A stretch of 64,000 nucleotides of DNA from Rhizobium etli 8C-3 (GCF_001908375.1 NZ_CP017241.1:2173001-2237000); one strand, 5' to 3'. Positions 46,563-55,329 are shown, counted from the first letter of the stretch. Translations and numbers: made by a program. The notes: generated by a model not told the origin, from the sequence alone.

Positions 46563-47090
46563 TCACCGCCTGGCATCCTCTAATCCTGATTGCCTGCGCT
46601 CATGGTCGCGCACGTCGCGCGGACGCTTGAATGCCCCCGCCCAGAGACCGGCCCTTTGCGCCCGCGCCCTCGCCTCTTCCCGCTCGTAATCGCCATTGGA
46701 GACAGCCATGCCTCTGGCCACCATCTCTGCGTTGAGATCGATGCCGCCGCTCCGGCAGACGACGAGCAATCGGTCATAGTGGTCTCGTCCGGCGCCGCCG
46801 CATCGGGTATCACGTTCGGACACCAGAGCCTGCAATGCCTCTTTTGCCGCCCGGCCGCAAGCCCAGCGCTTTCCGCCGCGCTCGCAGCTCTGGTGGAGCT
46901 CCGGCGCATCGATGCCCTTCAGCCGCATGCGTTCGGCACCGGCCGTCAGGCTGTCGCCGTCTGCCGCATGAAACCTGCCGGAATGCAGGGTATCGGGCCG
47001 GTCGTCGAGCTTTGCGGCAAACAGCCAGATCAGCGCAAGAATTGCCAAAGCGGTGACACCGTCGCGTATCGATTTAAAACCACGCGCCAC
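46563..47090 (-). CDS. Thermonuclease-family (SNase-like) protein
   Basis: 175 residues. One N-terminal membrane helix (about 12-26) anchors or exports it. The SNase OB-fold holds HAADGDSLTAGAERMRLKGI then DAPELHQSC, CGRAAKEALQALV and YDRLLVVCRSGGIDLNAEMV; the Arg and Asp/Glu residues of the nuclease site are present in RLKGIDAPE and YDRLL. Likely an envelope nuclease. Ends 4 bases before the chosen glycosylase start, so they look co-transcribed. Confidence 0.87.
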   Translation of the reverse strand: MARGFKSIRDGVTALAILALIWLFAAKLDDRPDTLHSGRFHAADGDSLTAGAERMRLKGIDAPELHQSCERGGKRWACGRAAKEALQALVSERDTRCGGAGRDHYDRLLVVCRSGGIDLNAEMVARGMAVSNGDYEREEARARAQRAGLWAGAFKRPRDVRDHERRQSGLEDARR

Positions 47091-47195
47091 GCTTTCGCCT
47101 CCTTGAAAAACAAACCGTTGGCAAAAATGGCAAACAACTTCTTAAGAATTGCGGGTTACGGTGGAACCATCCGCGGATCAAGTATCATTGTGCAC

Positions 47196-48731
47196 ATGAG
47201 TACCGGCGTCAGCACATCGACCGATAAGATTATCGTCGACAAATCCCGCAGTCACCGCAACAAGCCTGTCTCCCGGGCTGTGCGGCAGACGCGCGAGCGT
47301 CTGCAATCGGGCCATTCCTCCGCCGCCGCCTTCGATCGCGATGCGCTCAGGATGTATATGAGCGCCTTCATCCAGGGCGCGTCGATCATGCCGCTCTTCG
47401 TCATCATCGTTGCGGTACTCGGCATCTATTTCACCGGCAACACACAAATCTTGCTCTGGTCGGTACTGACGCTGACTGCCTACGCAGCAAACATCTATCT
47501 CGTGCGCCGCGCCCGCAAAAAGGAGATGTCGCCGGACTCGGCGCGCAAATGGCGCCGCATCTTGCTTTTCGGCCAGCTGATGATCGGCAGCTGCTGGGCC
47601 GTCTTCGCGCTTCAACAGTGCGACGCCTGCGATCCTGCCGGCTTCATCCTGTTCAAGGGCGCAACGCTTCTCATCGCGCTTTCCGTTACGGCAATGTCGA
47701 ATTTCATGCTGACGCCCGCCGTGCTCGTTGCCTTCGCGCCCTCCGTCGTGGCACTCGCTGCAAAGGCCGGCGTCTCGCGCGACCTGCTTGAGCTGAGCCT
47801 GGCTGCCGTTTTCACGACGACCGTCATTTTCTTCAACTACATCAGCGACCGCCTCTTCCAGTCGAACCTCAAGATCCTCTCCTTCCAGTCGGAAAAGGAC
47901 GACTTGATCGCCGAGCTCGAAGTCGCCAAATCCATGTCCGACGAGGCGCGTCGGCGCGCGGAAGAGGCAAACCTTGCCAAGTCGCGCTTCCTCGCCTCCA
48001 TGTCCCATGAGCTGCGCACGCCGCTGAATGCCATCCTCGGCTTCTCCGAGGTGATGTCGGCCGAGGTCATGGGCCCGCTGAACAACCCGACCTACAAGGA
48101 GTATACCAACGACATCCACCGTTCAGGCCAGCATCTGCTGAACCTTATCAACGAGATCCTCGACCTGTCGCGCATCGAGGCCGGAAAATACGAACTCATC
48201 GAAGAAGCGATCTCGCTCCTTGACATCGCGGAAGATTGCATCGGCATGGTGCAGCTGCGTGCCAGGGGCAAGAACATTTCCATCACCCAGCAGTTCGAAC
48301 GGGAGCTGCCGTCGGTCTGGGCTGACGAGAAGTCGTTGCGCCAGGTTGTGCTGAACCTGCTTTCAAACGCAGTGAAGTTCACGCCGCAGGCCGGTGAAAT
48401 CCATGTCAAGGTCGGATGGACGGCAGGCGGCGGCCAGTACATCTCCATCAAGGACAATGGCCCTGGCATCCCCGAGGACGAAATACCCGTCGTTCTCTCC
48501 GCCTTCGGCCAGGGATCGATCGCCATTAAGAGCGCCGAACAGGGTACCGGCCTCGGCCTGCCGATCGTCCAGGCGATCCTTGCCAAGCATGACGGCCAGT
48601 TCGTCCTGAAATCAAAGCTGCGCGAAGGCACCGAAGTGATCGCCATTCTGCCCGCCAAGCGCGTGCTGCAGAGCCTGCCGGCCGTCGAGGAGGCGCAGCC
48701 CGTTTCCCGCAAGCGCAAGAGCTTCGCCTGA
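47196..48731 (+). CDS. Membrane-bound sensor histidine kinase, DivJ/PdhS type
   Basis: 511 residues. About six membrane helices lie in the N-terminal ~220, with little periplasmic sequence. A coiled linker (SDEARRRAEEANLAKSRFLA) leads to the H-box SMSHELRTPLNAILGFSEVM, with His at 271. The ATPase has N-box VLNLLSNAVKF, DNGPGIPEDEI and GTGLGLPIVQAIL. The H-box sequence is that of DivJ/PleC/PdhS kinases which control DivK and cell polarity in alphaproteobacteria; the exact member is inference. No receiver domain or adjacent response regulator. ATG 47196 or 47127 may be the start. Confidence 0.85.
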   Translation: MSTGVSTSTDKIIVDKSRSHRNKPVSRAVRQTRERLQSGHSSAAAFDRDALRMYMSAFIQGASIMPLFVIIVAVLGIYFTGNTQILLWSVLTLTAYAANIYLVRRARKKEMSPDSARKWRRILLFGQLMIGSCWAVFALQQCDACDPAGFILFKGATLLIALSVTAMSNFMLTPAVLVAFAPSVVALAAKAGVSRDLLELSLAAVFTTTVIFFNYISDRLFQSNLKILSFQSEKDDLIAELEVAKSMSDEARRRAEEANLAKSRFLASMSHELRTPLNAILGFSEVMSAEVMGPLNNPTYKEYTNDIHRSGQHLLNLINEILDLSRIEAGKYELIEEAISLLDIAEDCIGMVQLRARGKNISITQQFERELPSVWADEKSLRQVVLNLLSNAVKFTPQAGEIHVKVGWTAGGGQYISIKDNGPGIPEDEIPVVLSAFGQGSIAIKSAEQGTGLGLPIVQAILAKHDGQFVLKSKLREGTEVIAILPAKRVLQSLPAVEEAQPVSRKRKSFA

Positions 48732-48768
48732 TCTTGGCAAACCTGCACGAAACCAGGGTGGCAGACCG

Positions 48769-49245
48769 GTGCAAACGAAGTTGAACGTCAGGCAAGAAAA
48801 CCCGCGGCAAGATGACGTGGCCTCGCTTCTCTTGCTGTCCGATGCGGTTGCAGCTTCGCTCTATCCCGGACAGTATCGCCGGCCTCTCGATCCGCAAACC
48901 TTGTCCGCACCACATATTTCAGTCTTTGTCGCACGCATTGCCAACCTTACCGCAGTAGGATGCTGCGCGCTCTTCGACGATCATGATGGCACGGCGGAGC
49001 TCAAGCGGATGATCGTAGACCAGAGGTTCAGACAGCAGGGTGTTGGAAGAGCACTGTTGCAAGCCGCAGAAGCAGCGGCCATGTCCAAAGGAATTCGTCT
49101 TATCCAAATGGAAGTTGGTATCAGGAATACGGATGGACAAAAACTGTATCGTTCGGCCGGATACAGGGAGCGCGGCCCCTTCGGCACCTATAAGCCGTCA
49201 CCGATCAGCCTGTTTTTCGAGAAAGCGATCGGAGAAAAATCCTGA
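48769..49245 (+). CDS. GNAT-family N-acetyltransferase
   Basis: 158 residues. AELKRMIVDQRFRQQGVGRA then LLQAAEAAAMSKGI carries the acetyl-CoA pyrophosphate loop Q-x-x-G-x-G/A (RQQGVGRA), and LYRSAGYRERGPFGTY the C-terminal strand. Acceptor unknown. Start is GTG 48769, with AGGGTGG about 8 bases upstream. The dgkA gene converges. Confidence 0.88.
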   Translation: MQTKLNVRQENPRQDDVASLLLLSDAVAASLYPGQYRRPLDPQTLSAPHISVFVARIANLTAVGCCALFDDHDGTAELKRMIVDQRFRQQGVGRALLQAAEAAAMSKGIRLIQMEVGIRNTDGQKLYRSAGYRERGPFGTYKPSPISLFFEKAIGEKS

Positions 49246-49256
49246 TGCCATCTGCG

Positions 49257-49649
49257 TCAGGAAAGGACGATTTCAATGAGGTGCGCGCCGATCGTGACGA
49301 GAAGATAGAGCCCGCAGGCGGCAATCGCGCACAGGACGGCAAAGGAGCCAAGATCCTTGGCATGTTTGCCGACCATCGAGATTTCCGGCGAGATGCGGTC
49401 GATCACCTCCTCGATCGCCGTATTCAGCGCCTCGACGGCGAAGAGCACCAGAAACAGCACGACGGCAATCATCATTTCCCACGGCGATGCACCGACGGCG
49501 GCAAGCAGGATCAGCGAAACCGCGGCAAAGACCAGTTCCTGCCGGAAGGCCGATTCCTTGATCAGGCGCTGGAAGCCCGCCCAGGAATAGACGGCGGCAG
49601 CGAAGAAATGGCTCACACCCGTCTGTTTGCCTATGGCAGGTTTGGTCAA
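49257..49649 (-). CDS. dgkA: Diacylglycerol kinase
   Basis: 130 residues, the usual length for the trimeric integral-membrane kinase that recycles diacylglycerol into phosphatidic acid. Three membrane helices; the family motif FAVEALNTAIEEVIDRI, with catalytic Glu and metal-binding Glu, and the early RLIKESAFRQEL are clear. The frame begins with TTG 49649; GAGGA lies 6 bases upstream. Diacylglycerol would be released by phosphoglycerol transferases such as the LtaS-like protein at 3.9 kb. Confidence 0.92.
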   Translation of the reverse strand: MTKPAIGKQTGVSHFFAAAVYSWAGFQRLIKESAFRQELVFAAVSLILLAAVGASPWEMMIAVVLFLVLFAVEALNTAIEEVIDRISPEISMVGKHAKDLGSFAVLCAIAACGLYLLVTIGAHLIEIVLS

Positions 49650-49770
49650 TGCACGTCCTCGTCGTTAAGTCGGCGGCGGCCGCAGCCGCCGTCCATGGGT
49701 CAAAATGCGAATACCGGTTCGAGGCTTCCGCCGCAAGCACCCGCCATCGTCTGACACGACGCTCCAGAGC

Positions 49771-50787
49771 TCAGTGTTTGTTGGCAACGCCTGCCTGCGA
49801 GAATGTGGCCATTCCGGAATGGCAGGCCGCGGCGGCCTTTACGATGCCGGCGGCAAGTGCCGCACCCGTTCCCTCGCCAAGCCGCATGCCGAGCGCCAGA
49901 AGCGGTGTTTTGCCGAGCATCTCGATTGCCCTGAGATGCCCCGGTTCGGCTGAGACATGGCCGATCAGGCAGTGATCGAGAGCCGACGGATTGGCCGCCT
50001 GCAGGATGGCGCCTGCCGCCGTCGCCACATAACCGTCGATCAGCACAGGTATCTTTTCGACGCGCGCAGCAAGAATGGCGCCGGCCATTGCCGCAATCTC
50101 GCGGCCGCCCAGGCGGCGCATGATTTCCAGCGGATCGTTCAGGTGGTCGCGGTGCAATTCGATCGCGCGCTCGACGGCTGCCACCTTGCGCTCCAGCATC
50201 TCGCCCTCGGAACCGGTTCCGGGGCCGACCCAGTCGCGCGCCGAGCCGCCGTAAAGCGCGTAGTTGATCGCCGCAGCGATGGTCGTGTTGCCGATGCCCA
50301 TCTCGCCGATGCACAGCAGGTCCGTGCCGCCCGCAATCGCCTCCATGCCGAAGGCCATGGTTGCCGCGCAATCGCGCTCGGAAAGTGCTGCCTCTTCGGT
50401 GATGTCACCGGTCGGAAAGTCGAGCGCCAGATCGAAGACCTTCAGCCCGAGATCGTAGGCGACGCAAATCTGGTTGATCGCCGCACCGCCGGCGGCGAAA
50501 TTTTCCACCATCTGCTGCGTCACGGCCGGCGGAAAGGGCGTGATGCCCTGTTTCGCCACGCCGTGATTGCCGGCGAAGATCGCAACCAGCGGCCGGTTGA
50601 CGGCAGGCGCCCTGCCCGTCCAGGCCGCCAGCCAGAAGGCGATCTCCTCGAGCCGCCCGAGTGCGCCCGGCGGCTTCGTCAGCTGCGCGTCGCGCTCGCG
50701 CGCTGCCACCAGCGACCGGGTATCCGGTCCCGGCAGATCGCGCAGCAGCGCGCGGAAATCGTCGAACGGCAGGCCTGAAACGCTCAT
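49771..50787 (-). CDS. cobT: Nicotinate-nucleotide--dimethylbenzimidazole phosphoribosyltransferase
   Basis: 338 residues. TKPPGALGRLEEIAFWLA, AGNHGVAKQGITPFP, GGAAINQICVAYD, IGEMGIGNTTIAAAI and LGMRLGEGTGAALA, the last with the catalytic Glu, are diagnostic. It activates 5,6-dimethylbenzimidazole, the BluB product, to alpha-ribazole phosphate. ATG 50787 (MSVSGLPFDD) fits; the longer frame extends into the divergent promoter. Divergent from cobS. No riboswitch seen here. Confidence 0.96.
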   Translation of the reverse strand: MSVSGLPFDDFRALLRDLPGPDTRSLVAARERDAQLTKPPGALGRLEEIAFWLAAWTGRAPAVNRPLVAIFAGNHGVAKQGITPFPPAVTQQMVENFAAGGAAINQICVAYDLGLKVFDLALDFPTGDITEEAALSERDCAATMAFGMEAIAGGTDLLCIGEMGIGNTTIAAAINYALYGGSARDWVGPGTGSEGEMLERKVAAVERAIELHRDHLNDPLEIMRRLGGREIAAMAGAILAARVEKIPVLIDGYVATAAGAILQAANPSALDHCLIGHVSAEPGHLRAIEMLGKTPLLALGMRLGEGTGAALAAGIVKAAAACHSGMATFSQAGVANKH

Positions 50788-50942
50788 GAATTCGGCTTCC
50801 TTATATTTGCTTCTGTCCAAAGACCCCGGCCAACTTGTGTTTTGCAGGCAAATCGGCTTCTGTCGTCGCGACTCTAATAAAGGCAGCGGGCAGGCCTCAC
50901 AACTCCCAAAGCGTCGCACTTTTCATGCATGAAGTTGGAGAC

Positions 50943-51725
50943 ATGAACATCAAGGCCTATGCGCTCGACACTGCCCGCGCCGTCGCTTTTCTGAGCAGGC
51001 TTCCCGTGCCGCAATGGGTTTTTTCCGCAGACGACGGCAAGCTCACCCGCACGGTGCGCGCCTTCCCGCTCGCCGGCATTTTGATCGGGCTTCTTCCGGC
51101 CCTCGTCTTTCTCATTCTCCTTGGCCTGCGCGCCGACCGTCTGATGGCGGCGTTCGTCGCACTCGCCGTCCAGACGCTCATCACCGGCGCACTGCACGAA
51201 GACGGGCTATCCGACACTGCCGACGGCATCGGCGGCGGACGTGACCGCGCCCACGCGCTGGCGATCATGAAGGACAGCCGCATCGGCAGCTACGGCGCGA
51301 TTGCCCTCGTCTTCTCGCTGGCACTTCGCGCCGCAGCGCTTGCTGCCATCGCCCGCGAGGTCGCCCCGCTTGCCGCCGCCTTCGCCATCCCCGCGGGCGG
51401 TTGCCTCAGCCGTGCCGCGCTCGTCTGGCACTGGCACCGTCTGCCGCCGGCAAAGACGGATGGCATCGCCGCCTCCTCGGGCCAACCCGGCGAAAGCGCA
51501 ATGCACGTCGCGCTGGTGTCCGCCTGCCTCTTTTCGGCCCTTCTCGTCTGGCCGGCGCTCGGCCTGCTGGCGCTTGTCTGCAGCCTGCTTGCAACGGGCA
51601 TCGCCGTCATCGCCTTCACGCTCTATATGCGCCGCAAGCTTGCCGGACATACGGGCGACACGCTCGGCGCTGCGCAGCAGATTTCCGAAATCGCAGCCTT
51701 CTGCGCCCTTGCCACGGCCTTGTGA
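50943..51725 (+). CDS. cobS: Adenosylcobinamide-GDP ribazoletransferase
   Basis: 260 residues, polytopic membrane protein. FLSRLPVP near the N-terminus, [16 protein letters not shown] then [14 protein letters not shown] form the metal- and substrate-binding Asp motif. It joins alpha-ribazole (from CobT) to adenosylcobinamide-GDP, the last B12 step. ATG 50943 (MNIKAYALD) has TTGGAG 2-7 bases before; ATG 50925 is in frame upstream. DUF1289 follows 18 bases on. Confidence 0.95.
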   Translation: MNIKAYALDTARAVAFLSRLPVPQWVFSADDGKLTRTVRAFPLAGILIGLLPALVFLILLGLRADRLMAAFVALAVQTLITGALHEDGLSDTADGIGGGRDRAHALAIMKDSRIGSYGAIALVFSLALRAAALAAIAREVAPLAAAFAIPAGGCLSRAALVWHWHRLPPAKTDGIAASSGQPGESAMHVALVSACLFSALLVWPALGLLALVCSLLATGIAVIAFTLYMRRKLAGHTGDTLGAAQQISEIAAFCALATAL

Positions 51726-51743
51726 AATCACGATATTCCGCTC

Positions 51744-51950
51744 ATGCAAACGCCCTGCATCCACGTATGCTCAATCGATCCCGCTACCGGCTTTTGTACG
51801 GGTTGCGGCCGCACGCTTCAGGAGATCGGCAACTGGATGTCCTTTTCGGATGAAGAAAGGCAGCGCATCACGACTGTCCTTGCCGCGCGCCTCTGCGAAC
51901 CGGCGGCCCCGATCCGCGAGGCGGCCGCAATGCCGGACCATCGTTCATGA
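51744..51950 (+). CDS. DUF1289 small Cys-rich protein
   Basis: 68 residues. CIHVCSIDPATGFCTGCGRT gives the four-Cys motif of DUF1289, followed by LQEIGNWMSFSDEERQRI. Probable metal-binding; function unknown. Overlaps the next gene's ATG by 4 bases (ATGA) and follows cobS by 18 bases, so it is likely in the same transcript. Confidence 0.92.
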   Translation: MQTPCIHVCSIDPATGFCTGCGRTLQEIGNWMSFSDEERQRITTVLAARLCEPAAPIREAAAMPDHRS

Positions 51951-52648
51951 ACCGGCTCGGGCTCTTCCTTCTGATCCTCGGGATCGGGCTTGCGGTGCTC
52001 GTCTACAACCATGACAGCGATCGCGTGCTCGGCATGAACATCGACGACTTCGGGCGCATGGTCTATCTCCTGCCGATCGTGCTGATGCTGTCTGCCGGCA
52101 TTTGGGCAAGCCGCCGCAGCGCCGGCGAAACCATGCGCAACCTGATGATCTGGCTGGTCATCATCCTGGCCCTGGCAACGGTCTATCTCTACCGCCAGGA
52201 CCTGTTGGGCGTCGGCAACCGCCTTCTAGCCGGTCTCGTGCCCGGCCGGGCCGTCGTCGTCACCACCAGCGATGGCAGCAACGAGGTCATCCTGCACAAG
52301 CTGCTGAACGGCCATTTCGAGGCCGACGTTTCGGTCAACGGCCGGACGATCCCGATGCTTGTCGATACCGGCGCCAGCATGGTGGCCTTGTCGCATACGG
52401 ACGCAGAGCGCATCGGCATCATCCCCGAAAATCTCACCTATTCGATGACCGTCATGACGGCGAACGGCCGAGCACGCGCCGCCCCCGTGATGCTCGACCG
52501 CATCGCCATCGGCCCCATCGTGCGCACCGACGTCGCCGCCAGCGTCGCCGAAGACGGCGCACTCGACAAGAGCCTGCTCGGCATGAGCTTTCTCCAAACG
52601 CTGGGTTCCCTGCAGATGCAGACGGATGAACTGAGAATGCGCGACTAG
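51947..52648 (+). CDS. TIGR02281-type clan AA aspartic protease
   Basis: 233 residues. Three hydrophobic segments in the first ~85 residues (near 2-18, 44-58 and 68-83) and a retropepsin-like domain (about 120-225) with MLVDTGASMVALS, the Asp-Thr-Gly active site, and LLGMSFLQTLGSL. Such proteins are dimeric membrane proteases of unknown role. Coupled to DUF1289 by ATGA overlap. Confidence 0.9.
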   Translation: MNRLGLFLLILGIGLAVLVYNHDSDRVLGMNIDDFGRMVYLLPIVLMLSAGIWASRRSAGETMRNLMIWLVIILALATVYLYRQDLLGVGNRLLAGLVPGRAVVVTTSDGSNEVILHKLLNGHFEADVSVNGRTIPMLVDTGASMVALSHTDAERIGIIPENLTYSMTVMTANGRARAAPVMLDRIAIGPIVRTDVAASVAEDGALDKSLLGMSFLQTLGSLQMQTDELRMRD

Positions 52649-52798
52649 GTTGTGCAATCGGATCACCACCACCACCCGCTTCGCCACATCGCAGCGGTAA
52701 AGCGTCATCGATGACAATAATTGCACCATGCATAGCCTACGGGGTATATTAAGTTGCCCCTTTGACAATGCGCGTCCCTGTTCCATACCGATTTTGCC

Positions 52799-52831
52799 TT
52801 GACTCACTCATACCTACATGACTATACGTCA
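52799..52831 (+). promoter_or_regulatory. Promoter and inverted repeat ahead of the ArsR-SRPBCC cassette
   Basis: TTGACT (52799-52804), 18 bases, TATACG (52823-52828). The palindrome TGAC-TATAC-GTCA (52819-52831) overlaps the -10 box. A regulator bound there would block polymerase, so it is a good candidate for the ArsR-type protein encoded next. Assignment is inference. Confidence 0.55.
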
Positions 52832-52859
52832 ATCCATAGCCAGCGGAGTATGGATCCAA

Positions 52860-53183
52860 ATGTCGAACGATCCCGATATGCTCTTCAGAACGCTCGCCGA
52901 CCCGACCCGGCGGGCTCTCTTCGAGCGGCTGTGCCGCGAAGGAGAAAAGACGGTCGGGGCCTTGACGGCCCGGGCCGAGGTCTCCCAGCCGGTCGTCTCA
53001 AAGCATCTGGGAGTCCTGAAGCAGGCGGGGCTGGTACGCGACCGCCACGAAGGCCGCCACACGCACTACAGCGCGCAGCTTGCAGCCCTCGCCCCGCTGA
53101 TCGACTGGACAAGCCAGATGGCGGGTTTCTGGCAGAGCCGGTTCAACGATCTCGAAGATCTGCTCAAAAGGATGGATCAATGA
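52860..53183 (+). CDS. ArsR-family transcriptional regulator
   Basis: 107 residues. LFRTLADPTRRALFERLCRE, ALTARAEVSQPVVSKHLGVL and KQAGLVRDRHEGRHTHYSAQ form the winged helix. The tail (WTSQMAGFWQSRFNDLEDLL) matches ArsR proteins paired with SRPBCC proteins and lacks a metal box. ATG 52860 is chosen because the longer frame from 52818 would overlap the promoter. Overlaps SRPBCC by ATGA. Confidence 0.93.
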   Translation: MSNDPDMLFRTLADPTRRALFERLCREGEKTVGALTARAEVSQPVVSKHLGVLKQAGLVRDRHEGRHTHYSAQLAALAPLIDWTSQMAGFWQSRFNDLEDLLKRMDQ

Positions 53184-53611
53184 ACAAAGCCGCGACCCAA
53201 ACGCTTTCCGTCATCGTCGAACGGGAGATTCCCTTTCCGCCGGAAAAGATCTGGCGCGCGCTCACGCAGCCACACCTGATTAAGGAGTGGCTCATGACGA
53301 ACGACTTCAAGCCAGATATAGGGCACCGTTTCAATCTTCGCGGAGACTGGGGCGGCGTGCTGGACTGCGAGGTCCTCGCCGTGGAGCCGAACAGAACGCT
53401 GTCCTACACCTGGAACTTTGCACACAACGATGCGGCCTATAATCTGCAGAGCGTTGTGACCTTCACGCTCACCCCAACCGACACGGGCACCCATCTGCGC
53501 ATGGAGCAGTCGGGCTTCCGGCCGGATCAGAAGCAGGCGTACGGGGGTGCAAAGGCAGGGTGGCAGCAGTTCTTCGCAAACCTGGAACAGGTCTTGTCGC
53601 GGGCAGACTGA
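53180..53611 (+). CDS. SRPBCC (AHSA1-like) protein
   Basis: 143 residues. VEREIPFPPEKIWRALTQPH, LIKEWLMTNDFKPDIGHRFN, VLAVEPNRTLSYTW and GGAKAGWQQFFANLEQVL are typical of the AHSA1/START-like helix-grip fold, a hydrophobic ligand pocket. Ligand unknown. ATG 53180 overlaps the ArsR stop, so regulator and binding protein are translated together. Confidence 0.93.
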   Translation: MNKAATQTLSVIVEREIPFPPEKIWRALTQPHLIKEWLMTNDFKPDIGHRFNLRGDWGGVLDCEVLAVEPNRTLSYTWNFAHNDAAYNLQSVVTFTLTPTDTGTHLRMEQSGFRPDQKQAYGGAKAGWQQFFANLEQVLSRAD

Positions 53612-53653
53612 GGTCGCGCCTTGCCCTTCGGCTGATACTCAAAGGAGGTTCCA

Positions 53654-53860
53654 TTGAACTGGAGTCATTGGATTCGGCAGTTCCACCGCTGGCTGTCCAT
53701 CGCCTTTGCGGCGACCGTCGTCGCCAACTTCGTCGCTATGGGATCGGAAGAGCCCCGCAGCTGGATCGTCTACTCGCCACTGCTGCCGCTATTCTTGCTC
53801 ATGCTCACGGGACTTTACATGTTCGTGCGGCCTTATGTCGCGAAGTGGCGGGAGGCATGA
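53654..53860 (+). CDS. Small two-helix membrane protein
   Basis: 68 residues. WIRQFHRWLSIAFAATVVAN and YSPLLPLFLLMLTGLYMFV are two membrane helices. No named domain, but this kind of short protein is often found between SRPBCC and DUF1801 genes. AAAGGAGG sits 5 bases before ATG 53654. Stop overlaps the next start by ATGA. Confidence 0.75.
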   Translation: MNWSHWIRQFHRWLSIAFAATVVANFVAMGSEEPRSWIVYSPLLPLFLLMLTGLYMFVRPYVAKWREA

Positions 53861-54333
53861 GCAACATGGACCGCAAGACGGACAGGAAGTCGGCGACGGC
53901 CGCAAACGGGGCCACTGCCAAACCGCCCTCCACAGAACCAGTCCTTCTCTCAGGCGGCAACCCCCAGATCGCCAAGGGTTACGGCGAGGCCCCCGTGCAG
54001 GCCTACATCGCGGCCATGCCGGGCTGGAAGAGCGACGTCGGGCGACGTCTGGACGCGCTCATCGAGCGCACAGTCCCTGGCGTGCGCAAGGCGGTCAAAT
54101 GGAACTCGCCCTTCTATGGTGTCGAGGACCATGTCTGGTTCCTCAGCTTTCATTGCTTCACGAAATACGTGAAAGTGACGTTCTTCCGCGGGGCATTGCT
54201 GCGCCCTCTTCCCCCCGGCCGATCCAAGCACAAGGACGTGCGCTATCTCGACATCCATGAGGGCGAACTCGACGAATCTCAGTTCGCCGATTGGGTGGAG
54301 CAAGCCAGCCGGCTGCCCGGCGAACGACTGTAA
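53857..54333 (+). CDS. DUF1801 protein
   Basis: 158 residues. About 40 polar N-terminal residues are followed by the YdhG-like DUF1801 fold: VQAYIAAMPGWKSDVGRRLD, LIERTVPGVRKAVKWNSPFY and VWFLSFHCFTKYVKVTFFRG. Role unknown; the fold suggests a small ligand or protein site. GGGAGG immediately precedes ATG 53857, overlapping the upstream stop. Confidence 0.88.
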   Translation: MSNMDRKTDRKSATAANGATAKPPSTEPVLLSGGNPQIAKGYGEAPVQAYIAAMPGWKSDVGRRLDALIERTVPGVRKAVKWNSPFYGVEDHVWFLSFHCFTKYVKVTFFRGALLRPLPPGRSKHKDVRYLDIHEGELDESQFADWVEQASRLPGERL

Positions 54334-54362
54334 GCGACCATTATGATGAAAGCGACAACCAC

Positions 54363-54791
54363 ATGAAGAAGAACGCCATGAAGGAAGCAGAAGCCTCTCC
54401 GTCTCAGCTGATCGATGCGAAAGTAGCCGCGCTAGGCGATTGGCGGGGCAAGACGCTCGCCAGGCTCCGAAGCCTCATCAAGGAGGCCGACACCGAGGTG
54501 GTCGAGGAGGTAAAATGGAGAAAGCCCTCGAACATGTTGGGGGTTCCCGTGTGGAACCACGCCGGCATCATCTGCACCGGCGAGACCTACAAGAACGCTG
54601 TGAAGCTGACCTTCGCCAAGGGCGCCTCATTGGAGGATCCTTCAGGTCTCTTCAACTCCAGTCTCGAAGGCAACACGAGGCGTGCCATCGATTTCCATGA
54701 GAGCGATGTGATCGACGAAGAAGCCTTCAAGGCGCTCATTCGCGCCGCCGTGGCACTGAACACCTCGCAGGACAGATCAAAGCGTGCCTGA
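54363..54791 (+). CDS. Second DUF1801 protein
   Basis: 142 residues. LIDAKVAALGDWRGKTLARL, VVEEVKWRKPSNMLGVPVWN, GIICTGETYKNAVKLTFAKG and SLEGNTRRAIDFHESD match DUF1801. It is a diverged neighbour of the previous gene, not a recent copy. 29 bases after it on the same strand. Ends the ArsR-SRPBCC cassette. Confidence 0.87.
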   Translation: MKKNAMKEAEASPSQLIDAKVAALGDWRGKTLARLRSLIKEADTEVVEEVKWRKPSNMLGVPVWNHAGIICTGETYKNAVKLTFAKGASLEDPSGLFNSSLEGNTRRAIDFHESDVIDEEAFKALIRAAVALNTSQDRSKRA

Positions 54792-54887
54792 GGAGCAGCG
54801 CAGCTCGGCGCCCAGCTCTATATTCTTCAACCCATGGAACATTGCGTCGCGCATCCGGGTTGAAAGGATTGAAAGGAGGCGCTGGCC

Positions 54888-55097
54888 ATGGAAAATCCCT
54901 CGAAGCAACTCGCGGACGAATATCTGCGCCTTGGCGGCCATCGCCGAGCGGTGATCGACGATAACATCGTGTCCACCCGCTGCTGGGAAAAAGATACGCC
55001 CGAGGCCGCACAGTTCTGGAAAGACCGCATAGATACCCTGGATGCCGCCCACCGCAGGCAGGTCGTATCCTTCCTGCCAACAATCAATAGGATCTGA
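54888..55097 (+). CDS. Small hypothetical protein
   Basis: 69 residues: MENPSKQLADEYLRLGGHRR then AVIDDNIVSTRCWEKDTPEA, predicted mostly helical. I recognise no domain. Support is a strong ribosome binding site (AAAGGAGG about 10 bases before ATG 54888) and a protein-like composition. Position downstream of the DUF1801 genes with about 95 bases between suggests a separate or accessory gene. Confidence 0.55.
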   Translation: MENPSKQLADEYLRLGGHRRAVIDDNIVSTRCWEKDTPEAAQFWKDRIDTLDAAHRRQVVSFLPTINRI

Positions 55098-55329
55098 TCG
55101 CCCGCCACATTCAGGGGCGGGAGGCAGGTCTTGTCGCAGCGCCAGGCCGGGGTATCGAGGTTCTTGCCGGCATCGGCCGCACGCGCTTCGCAAATCGGTC
55201 AATACCAGTCGAGGTTCGATGCCAAAGACGGCACCACGATGAACGCCAGCACCTTCCGCAACGACAAGCTTGTTGCGGTCGTCGATCGCCTCCGGCGTGA
55301 CCTGGATCGCATCGTTTCGCAGGCCGGCT

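Noticed and set aside
50788..50942. Possible B12 riboswitch before cobT or cobS
   Set aside because: No B12 box or core motif found in either orientation in this short gap.
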